From: Manis javanica | Lineage: Eukaryota > Chordata > Mammalia > Pholidota > Manidae | Length of the DNA stretch: 64,000 nucleotides | Assembly: GCF_040802235.1 (NCBI RefSeq) | Contig: NC_133157.1 | Location: forward strand, 32,753,501 to 32,817,500 | Direction: 5' to 3' | Part shown: positions 36,480 through 47,735 of the stretch, piece by piece | Layout: the number at the start of each line of letters is the position of its first letter | How positions within the stretch are numbered: the stretch's first letter is position 1 | The notes under the pieces: model-generated | What the model saw: only the letters and a program-made list of their open reading frames with translations | The model's database searches: none | Told to the model about the DNA's origin: nothing | Translations under genes and position numbers: made by a program

Positions 36480-36800
36480 TTTTTCACAAAACCAGCAGCC
36501 TGCAGAGAAGTAAGAAAACATCTGCTGCCAACATCTTCAGGTTTGTGACTTCAAAATCCCCTGGCAGAGGAGAAAATTACCATATTTGGGGGCAATTTAC
36601 ATCAAATTACCATGCACCAGCCAACAGCTGCCGCCTGGAGCAGGAGGCTGGCTGCGTGGATACGATCACATTTGTACACACGATAATGAAAACCCATGCT
36701 TGGGCCTCCACATTCTCCCATAAATGTGGTCATTATGATCTTGTTGGCATTGCTTGTTGAATTCCATCTTGCAAATTGTTTCCTGGTTGCCTGGGGTAGC
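36480..36800. promoter_or_regulatory. Repeat-free block with CArG box and E-box, possible enhancer
   Basis: A perfect CArG box CCATATTTGG lies at 36580-36589 and an E-box CAGCTG at 36625-36630, separated by AT-rich words such as 'caatttacatcaaattacc'. No repeat is recognised here although repeats flank both sides. A serum-response-factor site is an inference from sequence only. Confidence 0.35.
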
Positions 36801-37734
36801 TGACTTGGCCTCTTCTCATTCTCCTTTTCTCTAGGATGTGACAGTGCTTGGGCTTGCCCACTCTTCTCAGACTGTCCTCTGTCACAGGACGAAGGAGTCT
36901 CAGGATGGCTTCTACCCAGTCTCACGAATGTTGTCAAGTGCCTGCTGTGTGCACGGTGTGGAGAAGCTGACAGGGTTCTCCTGGCAGGCCCTCTCCTTCA
37001 TTGTACACATAGGTAAGAGCTGTGTAGAGAGGGCAACAGATGGGAGTAGAGTTTAAAGTCCAAGACAAAAAAAGGACCTTTCGTATCCCCTGCACTGGAT
37101 CCTGAGGGGTGGCACATGGACCTCCCGTGGCACCACGTGGGGACCAGCAGGCTGTGGGGCTCAGAGTCCTGGCAAGCGCCATTATTAGTAGTTTGGGCTT
37201 CCTGATTGCAAAGGATAAAAATCCTCTAGCTAGCTGGAGGATAGGAGAGGGGAGGGAAGTGATTTTGTACAAGGAAAGAAGGAATCTCATTAAATCCAAG
37301 GGCTAGATCAGGCCACAGCCCAGGAGGACTAGAAACAGGAAGCGGAAGCTGACAGGAACCCAGCGTGCCCTCTTTCTCCAGCTTTTGTCTGCTTCTCTAT
37401 GCAGAGGCTCTGATCAGCTCTGCTTGCAAATATACGTCCCCGGCTCCTCTGTGTGGTGGAACAGGATGCTCAAAGTGCAATGTTTATAGAAATCCATAGG
37501 GGAACTCTCTCTGGTGTCCCAATTCTAAATTGTCCCAAAGAACTAAGGAGGGGCTCTAACTGTCTCAGCTTGGGACAGATGCCCCCCCTGGCCCAGTCGC
37601 CTGTAGCCAAGGGGGTAAACCCACCCCATAACACATGGCCTGTGAGCAGGACTGGGATTTTCCAAGGAAGAGGCACTGAGAAGATAACCAAATTGGCTTC
37701 AGCCATACCCTCCGTCTAGCACTCTTCTGTTGAA
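36801..37734. other. No gene recognised
   Basis: Several short frames on both strands without motif. No clear interspersed repeat. Confidence 0.3.
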
Positions 37735-38830
37735 ATAGTTATTGAAATAATTGTTGATTCACACGCAGTTTGAAGTAATGCAGAGAGAGCCCTTTGCCCC
37801 TTGCCCAGTTTGCAAAATAGTATATTATCACAACTAGGACATTGACATTGACACAACCTATAGACCTTGTTCAGACTTTATCAGTTTTCACTCATACTCA
37901 GTTATGTCTGTGCGTGTGTTCAGTGCTATATAATTTTATGCCCTGTGTAGGTCCTTGCATCCAACACCACAAGGACCCCTTGTGCTGCCTTGTGATATGC
38001 TACATAATGCCATCACCACCCCTCTGCCCCAAAGAGAGCCACAGTCTTATCCTTGGAATCTGTGCATGGGACTTTATATGGCAAAGGGATTTTATGAATA
38101 TGATTAAGGCTCTTGAGACAGAGGGATTATCCTGGATTATCTAGGTGGGCCCTAAATGTGATTACAAGAGCTCTTTTAAGAGGGAGAAGAAGGTCAAAGA
38201 AATAGAAAATGTGATGATGGGTATGAGACGTTAAAGTGACACGGAAGGGGTCATGTGTGAAAGCATGCAGGTAGCCTCCTGAAGTTTTAGAAAAGGCAAA
38301 CAAATGGATTGTTCCCTGGAGCCTCCAGAAGGAACACAACCCTGTCAACACCATGGCTTTAGCCTGGGGAAGCTGATTTTGGATTTGCAGCACTGTGAGA
38401 GTATAAATTCATGTGTTTTAAGCCAGCCCATTTGTGGTAGTTTATTAGAGCAGCAATAGGAAACTAATACACCCTTTTATAACTATACCAACTTGTATTC
38501 TGGCACACTGCCCCCACCCCAGCAACCTTTTATCTGTCCTCCATTTCTAAAATTTTGTCCTTTCAGAAAAAATGTTATACAAATGGAATCACAGTATGGA
38601 ATCTTTTGGAATTATCTCCCCCATTTGTACCTGCTCTGCTCAGCATAATTCCTTGGAGATGCATCCAAGTTGTTGCGTGTATCAATAACAAAAAGTTGAT
38701 TCCCTTTTATTGCTGGGTAGTATTCCATGGTATAGATGAAAGTCTAACACTTGTTAATGTCTCTATGTTTTATCTTTATTACAAGGTCTGATTAGTGATA
38801 TTTTGATAATAGTCTCTTGGGGCAGAATGC
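37735..38830 (-). repeat. Old L1 LINE, reversed, split by a MaLR LTR
   Basis: The left part (37735-38024) has 'gttgattcacacgcagtttg', 'gaccttgttcagactttatc' and 'gcatccaacaccacaaggac'. The right part (38472-38830) has 'gttatacaaatggaatcaca', 'gctcagcataattccttgga' and 'ctgggtagtattccatggta'. These are successive segments of one reversed L1 interrupted by the LTR. Confidence 0.75.
38025..38471 (+). mobile_element. MaLR (MLT1-type) LTR inserted in the L1
   Basis: Landmarks: 'tttatatggcaaagggattt', 'tatcctggattatctaggtg', 'gagcctccagaaggaacaca', 'gttttaagccagcccatttg' and the 3' end 'ggaaactaataca'. Confidence 0.9.
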
Positions 38831-39389
38831 AGGAATGAAACTTAAAGATCATTCCATCCTCCCTATCACCATATCAGATACCTGAGTTCCCTCTAGTGCC
38901 TGCCTGTCAAGTTCCCGCCAGCCTCTACTTGCAGACCTTCTCTGACCACTACCTGCTCACTACTTCCAGAGGAAACCTATTACATAGTTGTACAGCTCTG
39001 CTGGGAGCTCTGGTTCAAGATCAGTGAGGTGCCTCTGTTAAGGGGAATGTGCTAGGAAGCGCATGGTGTCAGACCCAGAGAACCCCTAGAATGAGAGCAC
39101 CTTCAGCTGCAAGGGGACCTGAGAAGGAGTCGCTTGGGCACCAACCTAGGCATATCCTGTACATTTCCTGTCCCATACCAGCTCTCTTTCCCGGGAGTCC
39201 TGTCCTCACGGCCCATGGACAGTCTTTGGACCGAGTTCCCTGCTCCGTGAGCCCCTCCTCCTCCCCATCCAGCTCCATCCTCCTCCGTCTGCTTCCACAC
39301 CTCCATGGGCATCATCCTGCCTTCCTCCCAAGCCAGTCCAAAGGACAGTGGCTGTTAAATTAAGAAGAGGGGACCTAGTAACCATGATA
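38831..39389. other. No gene recognised
   Basis: Overlapping plus and minus frames near 39.05-39.36 kb in moderately GC-rich sequence. No protein pattern. Confidence 0.3.
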
Positions 39390-39630
39390 ATAACAATAGG
39401 TAACAGTCATCAAATAAGGAGGGCAGGGCACCCTGAGGACAGCCGCCTTATACAGGGCGTGTCCTCTGTGCCTGGCCTGGCTCAGCACTTCTTGGTTAGC
39501 ACTTCAGCCCCTGTGAGGTGGGGACTGTTCCCTCCACTTGAGGTGAGGAAACACAGACTGAGTGGGGAAGGGACCTACCCTAAGGTACCAGTGAGTAAGG
39601 GCAGAGATGGAATTAGACCCCTGGGCTCTT
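39390..39630 (-). repeat. MIR SINE, reversed
   Basis: Contains 'cttgaggtgaggaaacacag' and 'taaggtaccagtgagtaagg', followed by 'gagatggaattagacccctg'. Confidence 0.65.
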
Positions 39631-39639
39631 CCTCGGACT

Positions 39640-40434
39640 GCGCGGATTGAGCTTCCAACATTTCAGAGTCATGGAAGATGAAGATGGAAGAAAATGATGA
39701 GATGGATTGGCTCCAACAGTGCGTAGGCTGGGGTGCCCAGGAAGAGGAGGGCATGGGCTTTTGAACCCCCTCCCCCGGGAGGCATTCTTAGTGAGGGCAG
39801 CCGGAGGAAAGGGGGCAGGACAGGGCGAGGTCAGGGAGCAGGACTTTGGGAGCTGGGGGCTGTTTGAAGAGAAGGAGCAAGCCCAGAGGCAGAAGCTGGA
39901 GATGCAGGGCAGACAGAGCGGGTGGACTGAAGGAACGGGAACCGGACCCAAGGAGCTGAAGGGCTGCCCTGGGCCCTGGAGATGCACTATAAGGAAAGGG
40001 CTCCTAGGCGCCTCCCTTTTCCCAGGTCTCTTTCCCCTTGAAGGCAGGGAGCTGGCTCCTCCTGAAGCCCAATGTCCCGCCACCCCCTGCTCTGAGTTGT
40101 CCCCACCCCCATCCCCTTGCCTGGTGAGGAGGGCCAGGGATTCTGAACAAAGACATCAGGAAATGAGAATGAGGGCGGGTCATGAAGCACCCCCTGTGCT
40201 GCCAAGTCCCCCCTTCTCCCATCCACACAGCCCGGGGCTCCTGCAGACACTCCCTGGCTGCGGCCCAGCACTGGGCCTTCTGGTGAGAACCCCTCCCTGG
40301 AAGCGCAGCCTTCTGGGCTGTTTTCTTCTCAGGGACTGAGCTGTCAGGAGCCTCCAAGAGATTTCAAGACAGCTTCCCTCCCCCAAGGGATGCCTTTGTC
40401 TTTGTCTCTGAAGAGGCAGCAGCAGGGGGTAGGG
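39640..40434. other. GC-rich unique block, no gene supported
   Basis: Holds the longest non-ALDH1B1 frame of the window (210 codons, plus, 39707-40339). Minus-strand frames of 156, 94, 117 and 97 codons overlap it. Open frames on both strands in GC-rich DNA argue for chance. The product would be low-complexity and shows no domain or splice context. Confidence 0.45.
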
Positions 40435-41010
40435 TTTGAAAGAGAGGAAAATGAGGCTGGTCCTTGCCCCCAAGAGCTCACAATGTGGGTAAGGGGTGAC
40501 AAGACAAGGATGCCTTTTACATCTTCAATGCCAAACCTCTGGAGGCTTAGAGGACTGAGAGTTCACTGCCCTCTGGAAGGTGGTCTGAGAAGGCTTCATG
40601 GAGGAGGTGGCCTTTGGGCTGTCCTGAAAGAATGGTAGAGTCAGACAGGTAGAGATGAGGAGGAAGAGTATTTCAAAGGGAGGTGGGAGAACTGGGGAAC
40701 AGGAGGTGGTGCAGTGTGAGTGGCCCCCAAGAGTGTGCGTGGAATGATGGTGAAGTGGGAGATGAGACCAGGTAAGCTCCCACCACTGTCAGTCAGACCA
40801 TGGAATGCAAGGTGAGTGCAGATGCTCAGGCAATGGGGGCAGGTGCGGGCAGGTGGGAAGGACTGAAAGTTTTTGAGCAAGGGAGTGACTTGACAAGAAT
40901 GACAGTTCTGGTGACTTGCATGGAGGTTCGATAAGCAGGGAGAGGCGGAGGCAGGGAGAGCAAGGAGAAGGGGATTCTTGGTGGCCTTGATGGGGCAGTG
41001 GCAGTTGGGA
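40435..41010 (-). repeat. L2 LINE fragment, reversed
   Basis: Reversed L2 blocks in order: 'gtccttgcccccaagagctc', 'gaaggcttcatggaggaggt', 'gagcaagggagtgacttgac' and 'ccttgatggggcagtggcag'. The 178-codon minus frame at 40641-41177 reads through it and is not a gene. Confidence 0.65.
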
Positions 41011-41499
41011 TGGAGAAAGAGTTGATGCAAAGAGCACTTTGACAGAAAGTAGAACCTACAGACTGATTGGAGAAAGATCAAGAGAAAAAAAGCAGCTGTG
41101 GATGACTCCCAGGCCACTGAGCAGGCCATTGGAAGGGCAATTGGGGCAGGCAGAGAGTGGGAGAGGGTAGGTGGCATCTTCTGAGGGCAAATGTCTGTAT
41201 CCTTCTGGCTATCTGCAGCCCCACTTGTGTCTGGGAAGGTGGCTTTGTTCTGGGCCTGACTTGGTTGCCTTCTGCCCTAATCCACACATGTGGACGCCTA
41301 GCATAGGTGCTTGGAGCCTGTGCCATGTGGCAGGGCTGGCGTGCTCTCCCAGGCAGACCTGCTGCAGAAGAAGTACCACAGGAAAGAGAAAAGGAGCAAA
41401 AGGATTACCAGCCACTGACCATACATAGAATGAGCAAAGGGAAAGCACTCTTTCTTTCCACAGAAAAGTGATTCTGACCTTGACTCTTTCTGTCACTCC

Positions 41500-41990
41500 A
41501 ATGTTAACTGAGTACCTCCTGTGTGTCAGGAGGTAGTAGAATCATGATGGGTTCCAGCCCCAGCCCCTACCCTTAAGGAAGTCTCAGATGAATGTGGGGA
41601 GGATGGCAAAAACCTTTATGACTCCAATATTAAGGACCATGCACTGTGAACGAGGGACAGAGAATGACAGGTTAGGGAAGGAGTCCTCAATTTCATTACC
41701 AGGATGATGGGAAAAGGGCAATTCCAGGAGAGGTGACAGCTTGAGCAAAGCCTGCAGATAGGAGTCTATTCACATAGACTGGAGCCTAGAAGGATTTGAG
41801 AAGGGAGACAGGAGATGGTAGGACAGAGGAAGCAGTTCTAGAAAGGCAGGCAGAGGCGGGGGCCCTGCGCTCTGGCTGTGGGTGGGAGGCTGCGGTGTAC
41901 AGTGAGGAGAAGGGACAGCGGCAGTAGGCAGAAGGGACGGATGATGAAGAGTTTAATAAAGGCAGAGGCTGTGATGGCGGCTAGGCCTGA
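41500..41990 (-). repeat. L2 LINE fragment, reversed
   Basis: Starts 'ttaactgagtacctcctgtg' and continues with 'cttaaggaagtctcagatga', 'gggcaattccaggagaggtg' and 'gagcaaagcctgcagatagg'. Confidence 0.65.
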
Positions 41991-42419
41991 GAGGTCACTG
42001 GGTCCTGGCCACCTGCCTCTCCAGGACTGCTCAGTTTGCATTATTGTCTGTGTCTTGACTCCTTTATGTTACATTCCTGGATCACCCACTCATAAGTCCT
42101 CATCCTGTCTGGGGCCAGGAGCCCTCAAACAGAGAGCAGCTTTGATTTAAAGACAGAAATGGCAATAAAGGGGGAGCAAAACTATCCAGAGAAGAACAGG
42201 CTTCCCTGGAGGCAACAATGTAATTAAAATGGGACAGCTCTCTTCCTGGGAAGGAGAAGTCTGGCCCAGGCTTTACATGGCCCCGAGAGACTCCCTAGAG
42301 CACTGACAAGGGAAGATCACCACCTGCCACCTCCATCCACTGTGCCAGCACATTTCCAGGTCCGGGAAAAAGGCCCAGCCTCAGGGCTGCACACTGCAGG
42401 ATCCAGCCCATCCCTCTGC

Positions 42420-43019
42420 TGTGGTAAGCAGACTTCTAAGACAGCCTCCAATAATCCCCACCTGCTAGTAATCATGCTCTTGTGTAATTCCCTCCCCTGG
42501 GGTGTGAGTCTGAAGTGGACCTAGTGACTGTTTCTGATGTCACTTCAGAGTGCAGCAGAAGTGTGGGATGTTACTTCCATGATTAGGTTACAAGACTGCA
42601 ACTTCCTTCCTGATAGCATACTCTACTGCCTTCTCGACTTGCACACTTTGATAAAGCAAGCTGCCATACTGGAGAGGTCCCGTGACAAGCAACAGAGGGT
42701 GGTCTTTGGTGCACAGCCAGTGAGGAAGTTAGGCCCTTAGTCTAACAGCACACAAAGAATTGAATCTGCCAGCAATCACGTGAATGAGATTGGAAACAGA
42801 TCCTTCCCTGGTTGAACCTTCAGATGACAACATAGACCTTGGGCTGATACCTTGATTACAGCCTCATGAGGCACCCTCATGAGAGACCATGAAGTAGAAG
42901 ATACAGCTAAGTCATGCCTGGATCCCTGACCCACAGAAACTGTAAGATAATAAATGTGTACTGTTTTAAGCTGCCAATTTTGGGGATTATTTGTTACACA
43001 GCAGTAGATAACTCATACA
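42420..43019 (+). mobile_element. Full-length MaLR-type LTR (about 600 bp)
   Basis: Runs from TGTGGTAAGCAGAC to 'ataactcataca', so TG...CA ends are intact. Internal landmarks are 'ccccacctgctagtaatcat', 'gattaggttacaagactgca', 'gaattgaatctgccagcaat' and 'gtaagataataaatgtgtac' (polyadenylation signal). Confidence 0.85.
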
Positions 43020-43229
43020 CCTGCTGTTTTGAGCCAGTTGATTCCTTGCTCTAAGTCTCAAATGCTCCCATCTGAATCAATGGGTTGATGAAAACACAAA
43101 GGGCTCTTGCAAAGATCAGAGATAACAGCAGATAGGAAAGAGCTCTGTAGAGCATAAAATGCTGTGTACATGGAATGCATTCTTGTGAATATGATTATTT
43201 CAGTAAAGGGTTAGGAAGAACATGGTTCT

Positions 43230-43395
43230 CATTTCAGCTTCTCAACTTACAGGCCAGGTGACCTTGTGTAAATCAGTTCATCATTCTGTTCTCAAAGTTT
43301 CCTCATTTGTAAAGTGGAGTTGTTAAGAGGACTAGGAAAATACAGGAAAAGCACCCAGCATGTGCCTGGCACATAGTAGGCACTAAAAAAATCAT
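43230..43395 (+). repeat. MIR SINE
   Basis: Contains 'ccaggtgaccttgtgtaaat', 'tttcctcatttgtaaagtgg' and 'gtgcctggcacatagtaggc'. Confidence 0.85.
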
Positions 43396-43434
43396 GGCCC
43401 TGCTGATGCCTTGACTTTAAACCAGTGATACTTG

Positions 43435-43540
43435 TGTTAGACTTCTATCCTTCAAAATTTTAAGATAATCATACACTTGTATTGCTTGCACCACAAAGTG
43501 TATGGTAATTTGTTACATCAGCAACAGGAAACTAATACAA
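43435..43540 (+). mobile_element. MaLR LTR 3' end fragment
   Basis: Only the end remains: 'atggtaatttgttacatcag' and 'caacaggaaactaatacaa'. Confidence 0.75.
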
Positions 43541-43649
43541 CTCCTGGCTCCCTGAGGCAACCCTGAGGCATGTGGGTACCACCTCTGGGCAGATGAGCAG
43601 CTTGTTCTTGAGTAAATAAAGTCACCTTCCCCAGACTGGGGCACATGGG

Positions 43650-43770
43650 AAGGAACACTGGACCTAGAGCCTGGGAACCTGGCCTCAGTCACTGTGGCTT
43701 TGCCAACTAGGTTTGAGACCATGGGTGGGTCCTGTCCCTTCTCTGGCCTCAGTGGGAATGGGGCTAATAT
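43650..43770 (+). repeat. MIR fragment
   Basis: Contains 'acctagagcctgggaacctg' and 'tctggcctcagtgggaatgg'. Confidence 0.6.
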
Positions 43771-44239
43771 CCTTCCCCCTCCCCAGTCCTAACTTTAGCC
43801 ACCCCCACCCCCCATATCACCCCACAGGGGAGTGGCGCTCTGCGAGCCATAGGTGGTACACTGTGTAAAGGATGTTCAGTATGATGCCAGGATGAGAGGT
43901 GAGCAGAGGACCAGATAAAAGACATGGGCACCAGTAAAGCCAAGATAAAGTGGAAAAGTCACAGTGCAATATGACTGGAAGGCACCAACGCCATGCCTGG
44001 AGGCAGGGCAGCACCGACTGTGTTCAGGGAAAGGTGAGTCATCAGCTGGACCCAAGCCTGGGGCACATGGGGAGGGGTGGACACGAGGCTAGAGCCTGGC
44101 TTAGCAGCCCCTCAAATGCCAAACAGCAGTTCAAACTTTATCCTAAAGACAGACCCTGGGGACCCCTAGTGGGGACCCACTAACTTACTGGAAGGCCACA
44201 CAGGAGCTGGGGCACAAGGCTGCCTAGGACAGTGATGAA
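43771..44239. other. No gene; possible decayed L2
   Basis: 'ctcaaatgccaaacagcagt' and surrounding purine-rich text suggest old reversed L2. Not firm. Confidence 0.3.
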
Positions 44240-44450
44240 AGAATCTTGGCTTTGGTGGCAGGGGGTCCTTGGGCACGTGTGGCTGCCCCATTTGCTCTTT
44301 CTCACTCACAACTGTCCTCCCCAGCTGGGAGACCCTGACAAACCAGTTACCCTCTATAATCTCAGTCTTCACTCCTGCAAATGGGGCTATAATGCTAATC
44401 CCATTAACGTGTTGCGAGGATCCCACAAGAAAATACATAAAATGCTTGAC
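44240..44450 (+). repeat. MIR SINE, degraded
   Basis: 'ttaccctctataatctcagt', 'cactcctgcaaatggggcta' and 'aaaatacataaaatgcttga' match the MIR order. Confidence 0.6.
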
Positions 44451-45129
44451 TGAACTCCCTACATGCTGCCAAACCACCAGGCTCCCTTCTCACTACCCAT
44501 TGGCTTCCCCCTCATTCAAGTGGACGTTTTGCACCCCTTTCTCCCCTGCAAAAGCAACTTTTCTTTTCTGGTTGTCTGCATATCCTTTCCCAGCAAGGGT
44601 TTCTGATAAGCATCCCCACATTCTTCAAAAGACGTGTTTGGAAACAAGAAATTGCTAGAGAGATGATTCAGTCTTTGGCCTCAGATTGTGTCTGGACATA
44701 AGCAGGCCCATCTGCAGAGCTTACACTGCCAAATTCTGTCACTCTCGCTCCATATGGTCTGCGCTCCCCCTTCTTCCCCACCCAGAAGCTGTGGTCTGTG
44801 CCTGTCTCTCACTCAGCTTGGGTTGCTATACCGAAAATTCAGCAAGGAGTGTCTTGACTCCAGTGGGTGGGGCATCTCTGCTCCTCTCCTGTCTTGCCTG
44901 GGGCTGTTACAGAGCTGAAAACCAGAGGTGAGGGCCATTGCTTGTCCCTCACGCTTGTCCTTGCAGAGCCGCCGTGTGTAGTGCTAGAGCTCAAAGGGAC
45001 TGAGGGAGGCTGTTGTCTCCTGCTTTGGAGGCAGAGATCTCTCCTGCAGGAAGTAACTTCCTAAAATGTTGTTCACTGGTCTAATCCCCTTGTCCTAAAG
45101 CAGAATGATGTTGGACAACCTCATGCAAC
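44451..45129. other. No gene recognised
   Basis: Several short overlapping plus-strand frames. No repeat or motif I can support. Confidence 0.3.
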
Positions 45130-45365
45130 CACATCCTTGCCTGCAGGAGCTTGACTTGGCATTGGAAGACCCCAAATCATGTCGAGCTGTGTGACCCTGG
45201 ATCATAGATTAACCTCTCTGAGTCTGCCTTTCCTCATTTGTGACGTGTGAGTCGTGATTCCTGCCCTGTTAACATCACAGGTTGGTTGCTGGCATCTAAT
45301 AAGATGATAGGTGTGAAAGAGCTTTGTAAACTGTATAGATCTCAAAGTGCTCAGCCACAGTAGTG
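45130..45365 (+). repeat. MIR SINE
   Basis: Contains 'gagctgtgtgaccctggatc', 'acctctctgagtctgccttt' and 'cctcatttgtgacgtgtgag'. Confidence 0.85.
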
Positions 45366-45369
45366 CCTG

Positions 45370-45472
45370 GAATGCAAGTTCCTGATCCTGTGTCTGACCT
45401 ACGGGACCCAGGAACTCTGGGCTTCCACAGGCTGCTCTCCCAGTGACAAGCTTGAGGATCACTGCTGTGGAA
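45370..45472 (+). mobile_element. MER5-type hAT fragment
   Basis: 'ggaatgcaagttcctgatcc', 'tctgacctacgggacccagg' and 'gcttgaggatcactgctg' match the distal half of MER5. Confidence 0.6.
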
Positions 45473-46044
45473 AATGAGCACATGGATGAGACGGTCCCCA
45501 ACCCATTATCAGTTTGGTTTAGAAAGTAGCCTTAAGTGTCCTAGGGCCTGGGCCATGGTGGGCTATATAAGATTTTTCATCACAAACAGTCTAAGGTTTC
45601 AAGATCTACATGGTTTCTCATCTGGGAAAATCCATTTTGAAATAAGTTCATGATGTTCATGGTCAGATTAAAAAAAGCAACTTCCCAGGGAGATTTAAAC
45701 TCAGGATGGCAAAACTCAGAGCCTCCAGGAGCAGAGCAGGTGATGTGAATGGGGGAGAAGCTGGGGCTGCACAGGAAAAAGGAGAGCGTGTCTGTGCTGC
45801 AGAGTCCAGACCTTACCTAAAGGCATTAAAAAAAATAAACTCTTGTGCCAGCCAAACAAAGCACATGTGTTAGACAGGTCTGGTTAAAGGCCTGCCAGTT
45901 TCTAACTGGTATAAATGACGGGAAAAAAACGATTTGGTCTTAACTAAGCTACGTATTTGCCACAGGCTTAATTGCCCTGGAAAAGAGTGCTTGGCACACA
46001 GTTATAATTCTCAGGTTCAGGCTGGGCAAAACATGGCATGATTT
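45473..46044. other. Unique sequence, no gene
   Basis: Repeat-free AT-rich text, including 'ctatataagatttttcatca' and 'ctaaaggcattaaaaaaaat'. No exon structure. Confidence 0.3.
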
Positions 46045-46150
46045 CATTAGTTCACTCATGTATTCTTTCCACAAATAGCCTTTTCTAAGTCTTATGCTAG
46101 GATTTGTGATCCCAAAGCTAAAACAGACACTCTATCTTCCACAGAAGCTG
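46045..46150 (-). repeat. L2 LINE 3' end, reversed
   Basis: 'gttcactcatgtattctttc', 'agtcttatgctaggatttgt' and 'gatcccaaagctaaaacaga' follow the reversed L2 terminus. Confidence 0.6.
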
Positions 46151-47579
46151 GACATGGCTGTGAATGGCTCCATGATGTTGTTCCCCAGCATTCTGTGGAA
46201 AGCTACTCAATGAGATAATGTGCATTCCCTGAGAAAAGTGATCCAGGGTTAGTTAAGCATGGAAAGCATGGAGTTAAAGTTAAACGTACTACTGCACTGC
46301 AGGACTCCTCAGTCTTTACTATGCCAATGGGCATTACACATTAAATGACCTCCAAGTATCTGGACATGTCAGGGGCCCCTGGTGGGCCCAGATGTCCTGA
46401 CCTGTTTTGGGGGCTAGTGAGTGAGCAGATGTGGGTACTCCCACTCCCAAGATGTGGCTGAATCAGAGACCCAGTTGCCCTTAAGCCTGTGGGGCCTCCT
46501 TCCGTGGGGCATCCTGATGAGGGGTGAGCAGAGGAGATACCCACTTCCTTCAGAGCTCTGCAGTGGAGTGCTGAGGGGACAACACTGAGGGGAGGATTTC
46601 ACTTTCTGTGGCAGCAAGAGAGCCTTAGAGGGCTGAATCCAGGGGTTCTTAGTCCCAGCCTATTTGAGAAGTATGACCGTGCTGTGCTGGGGAGGAGGGA
46701 TCCACACCAGCGAATAGGGAACAGCCTGTGTCCTGTGCAACAGGAATGCTGAAGCCTACTCCCTTGTCAGCTTCTGGTTTTTATTACCAGGAAATGGGGA
46801 GAAAGCAATTACCTATATACAAACAGGGCTTGATCTCCCTCGTAGTGTAATCTCCTGCTCTGCCAGGAGTACGAGGAATCCTCAGACAGAGCCTACAGTT
46901 AGGCTCTGACTTCTATGAATAAAATTGAGAGATTCAAGACAGATCTGAAAACCAATTTCCCCCTCTCTCTTCTGAACCCTCCCCACTCATTGTCTGTGGC
47001 ATTCTCTTTCTCTCTCTCTCCTCACTTTCTCCTTTGCATGGTTCATCCAATCTGAACATTTTTAAATTGTGCACATATTCAAACTTCATCTTTCTCTCTC
47101 TCACTCTTGCTCTCTTTCTTTCTCTCCCCCTCTGCAGTATATGAAGTCACTCCAGTCTGGGACTACATACCTCTTTTGCTCTAGAAATCCCCACAGTGAA
47201 GGCAGAATGAATTTCACTTGGTCTAATCTTTCACAGAATTAGGATGGAAGAACGTTTTTGGAAAAACACAACACAAAACAAAAAAACCCAAGCTCCCCAA
47301 AACACATAATTCATGGAGACTACCTCCAAGAATTAACTACTCAAACCAATCAAAATCGATTCTAAAATTACTCCAAAGTGTCTTTTGTGACTCCCTTTAT
47401 GTTCACTTACAGGTACCAAAGTCTTGGCTTCAAAGCAGAAAGGATGAGAAAGTCCCACTTTACGGATCAGTCAAGTCCTATTTGCAAGTAGGAAAGCTTA
47501 CATTGGAAGAATGACAGAATTTGGAAGTTAGGAAACAAAGACATTTAAGCATCTGTGTCACCTAGAGCGGGCTCAGCAC
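46151..47579. other. No gene; contains CT-rich tracts
   Basis: Mostly unique. CT-rich simple sequence lies at about 46990-47035 and 47090-47135. No coding signal. Confidence 0.4.
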
Positions 47580-47735
47580 TCACTGGGCGTTTCCACATGC
47601 TTCTCTCATGCATCATATCCTCCCAATGATCCATGTTCTCTGTACTCCAGGATTACAAGGGCATTTCTCAAGGCCACATGGGCAGTAAAGGACAGCTCTG
47701 GGTTCAAATCTATTGGTTTTAAGACCAGTCTATTC
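47580..47735 (-). repeat. MIR SINE, reversed
   Basis: Contains 'catttctcaaggccacatgg' and 'cagctctgggttcaaatcta'. Confidence 0.7.

Noticed and set aside
39707-40339. 210-codon plus-strand open frame
   Set aside because: GC-rich DNA with long overlapping frames on the opposite strand; low-complexity product without a domain, splice sites or known neighbour.
40641-41177. 178-codon minus-strand frame
   Set aside because: Reads through a reversed L2 fragment; Leu/Ser/Pro/His-rich composition reflects the repeat.
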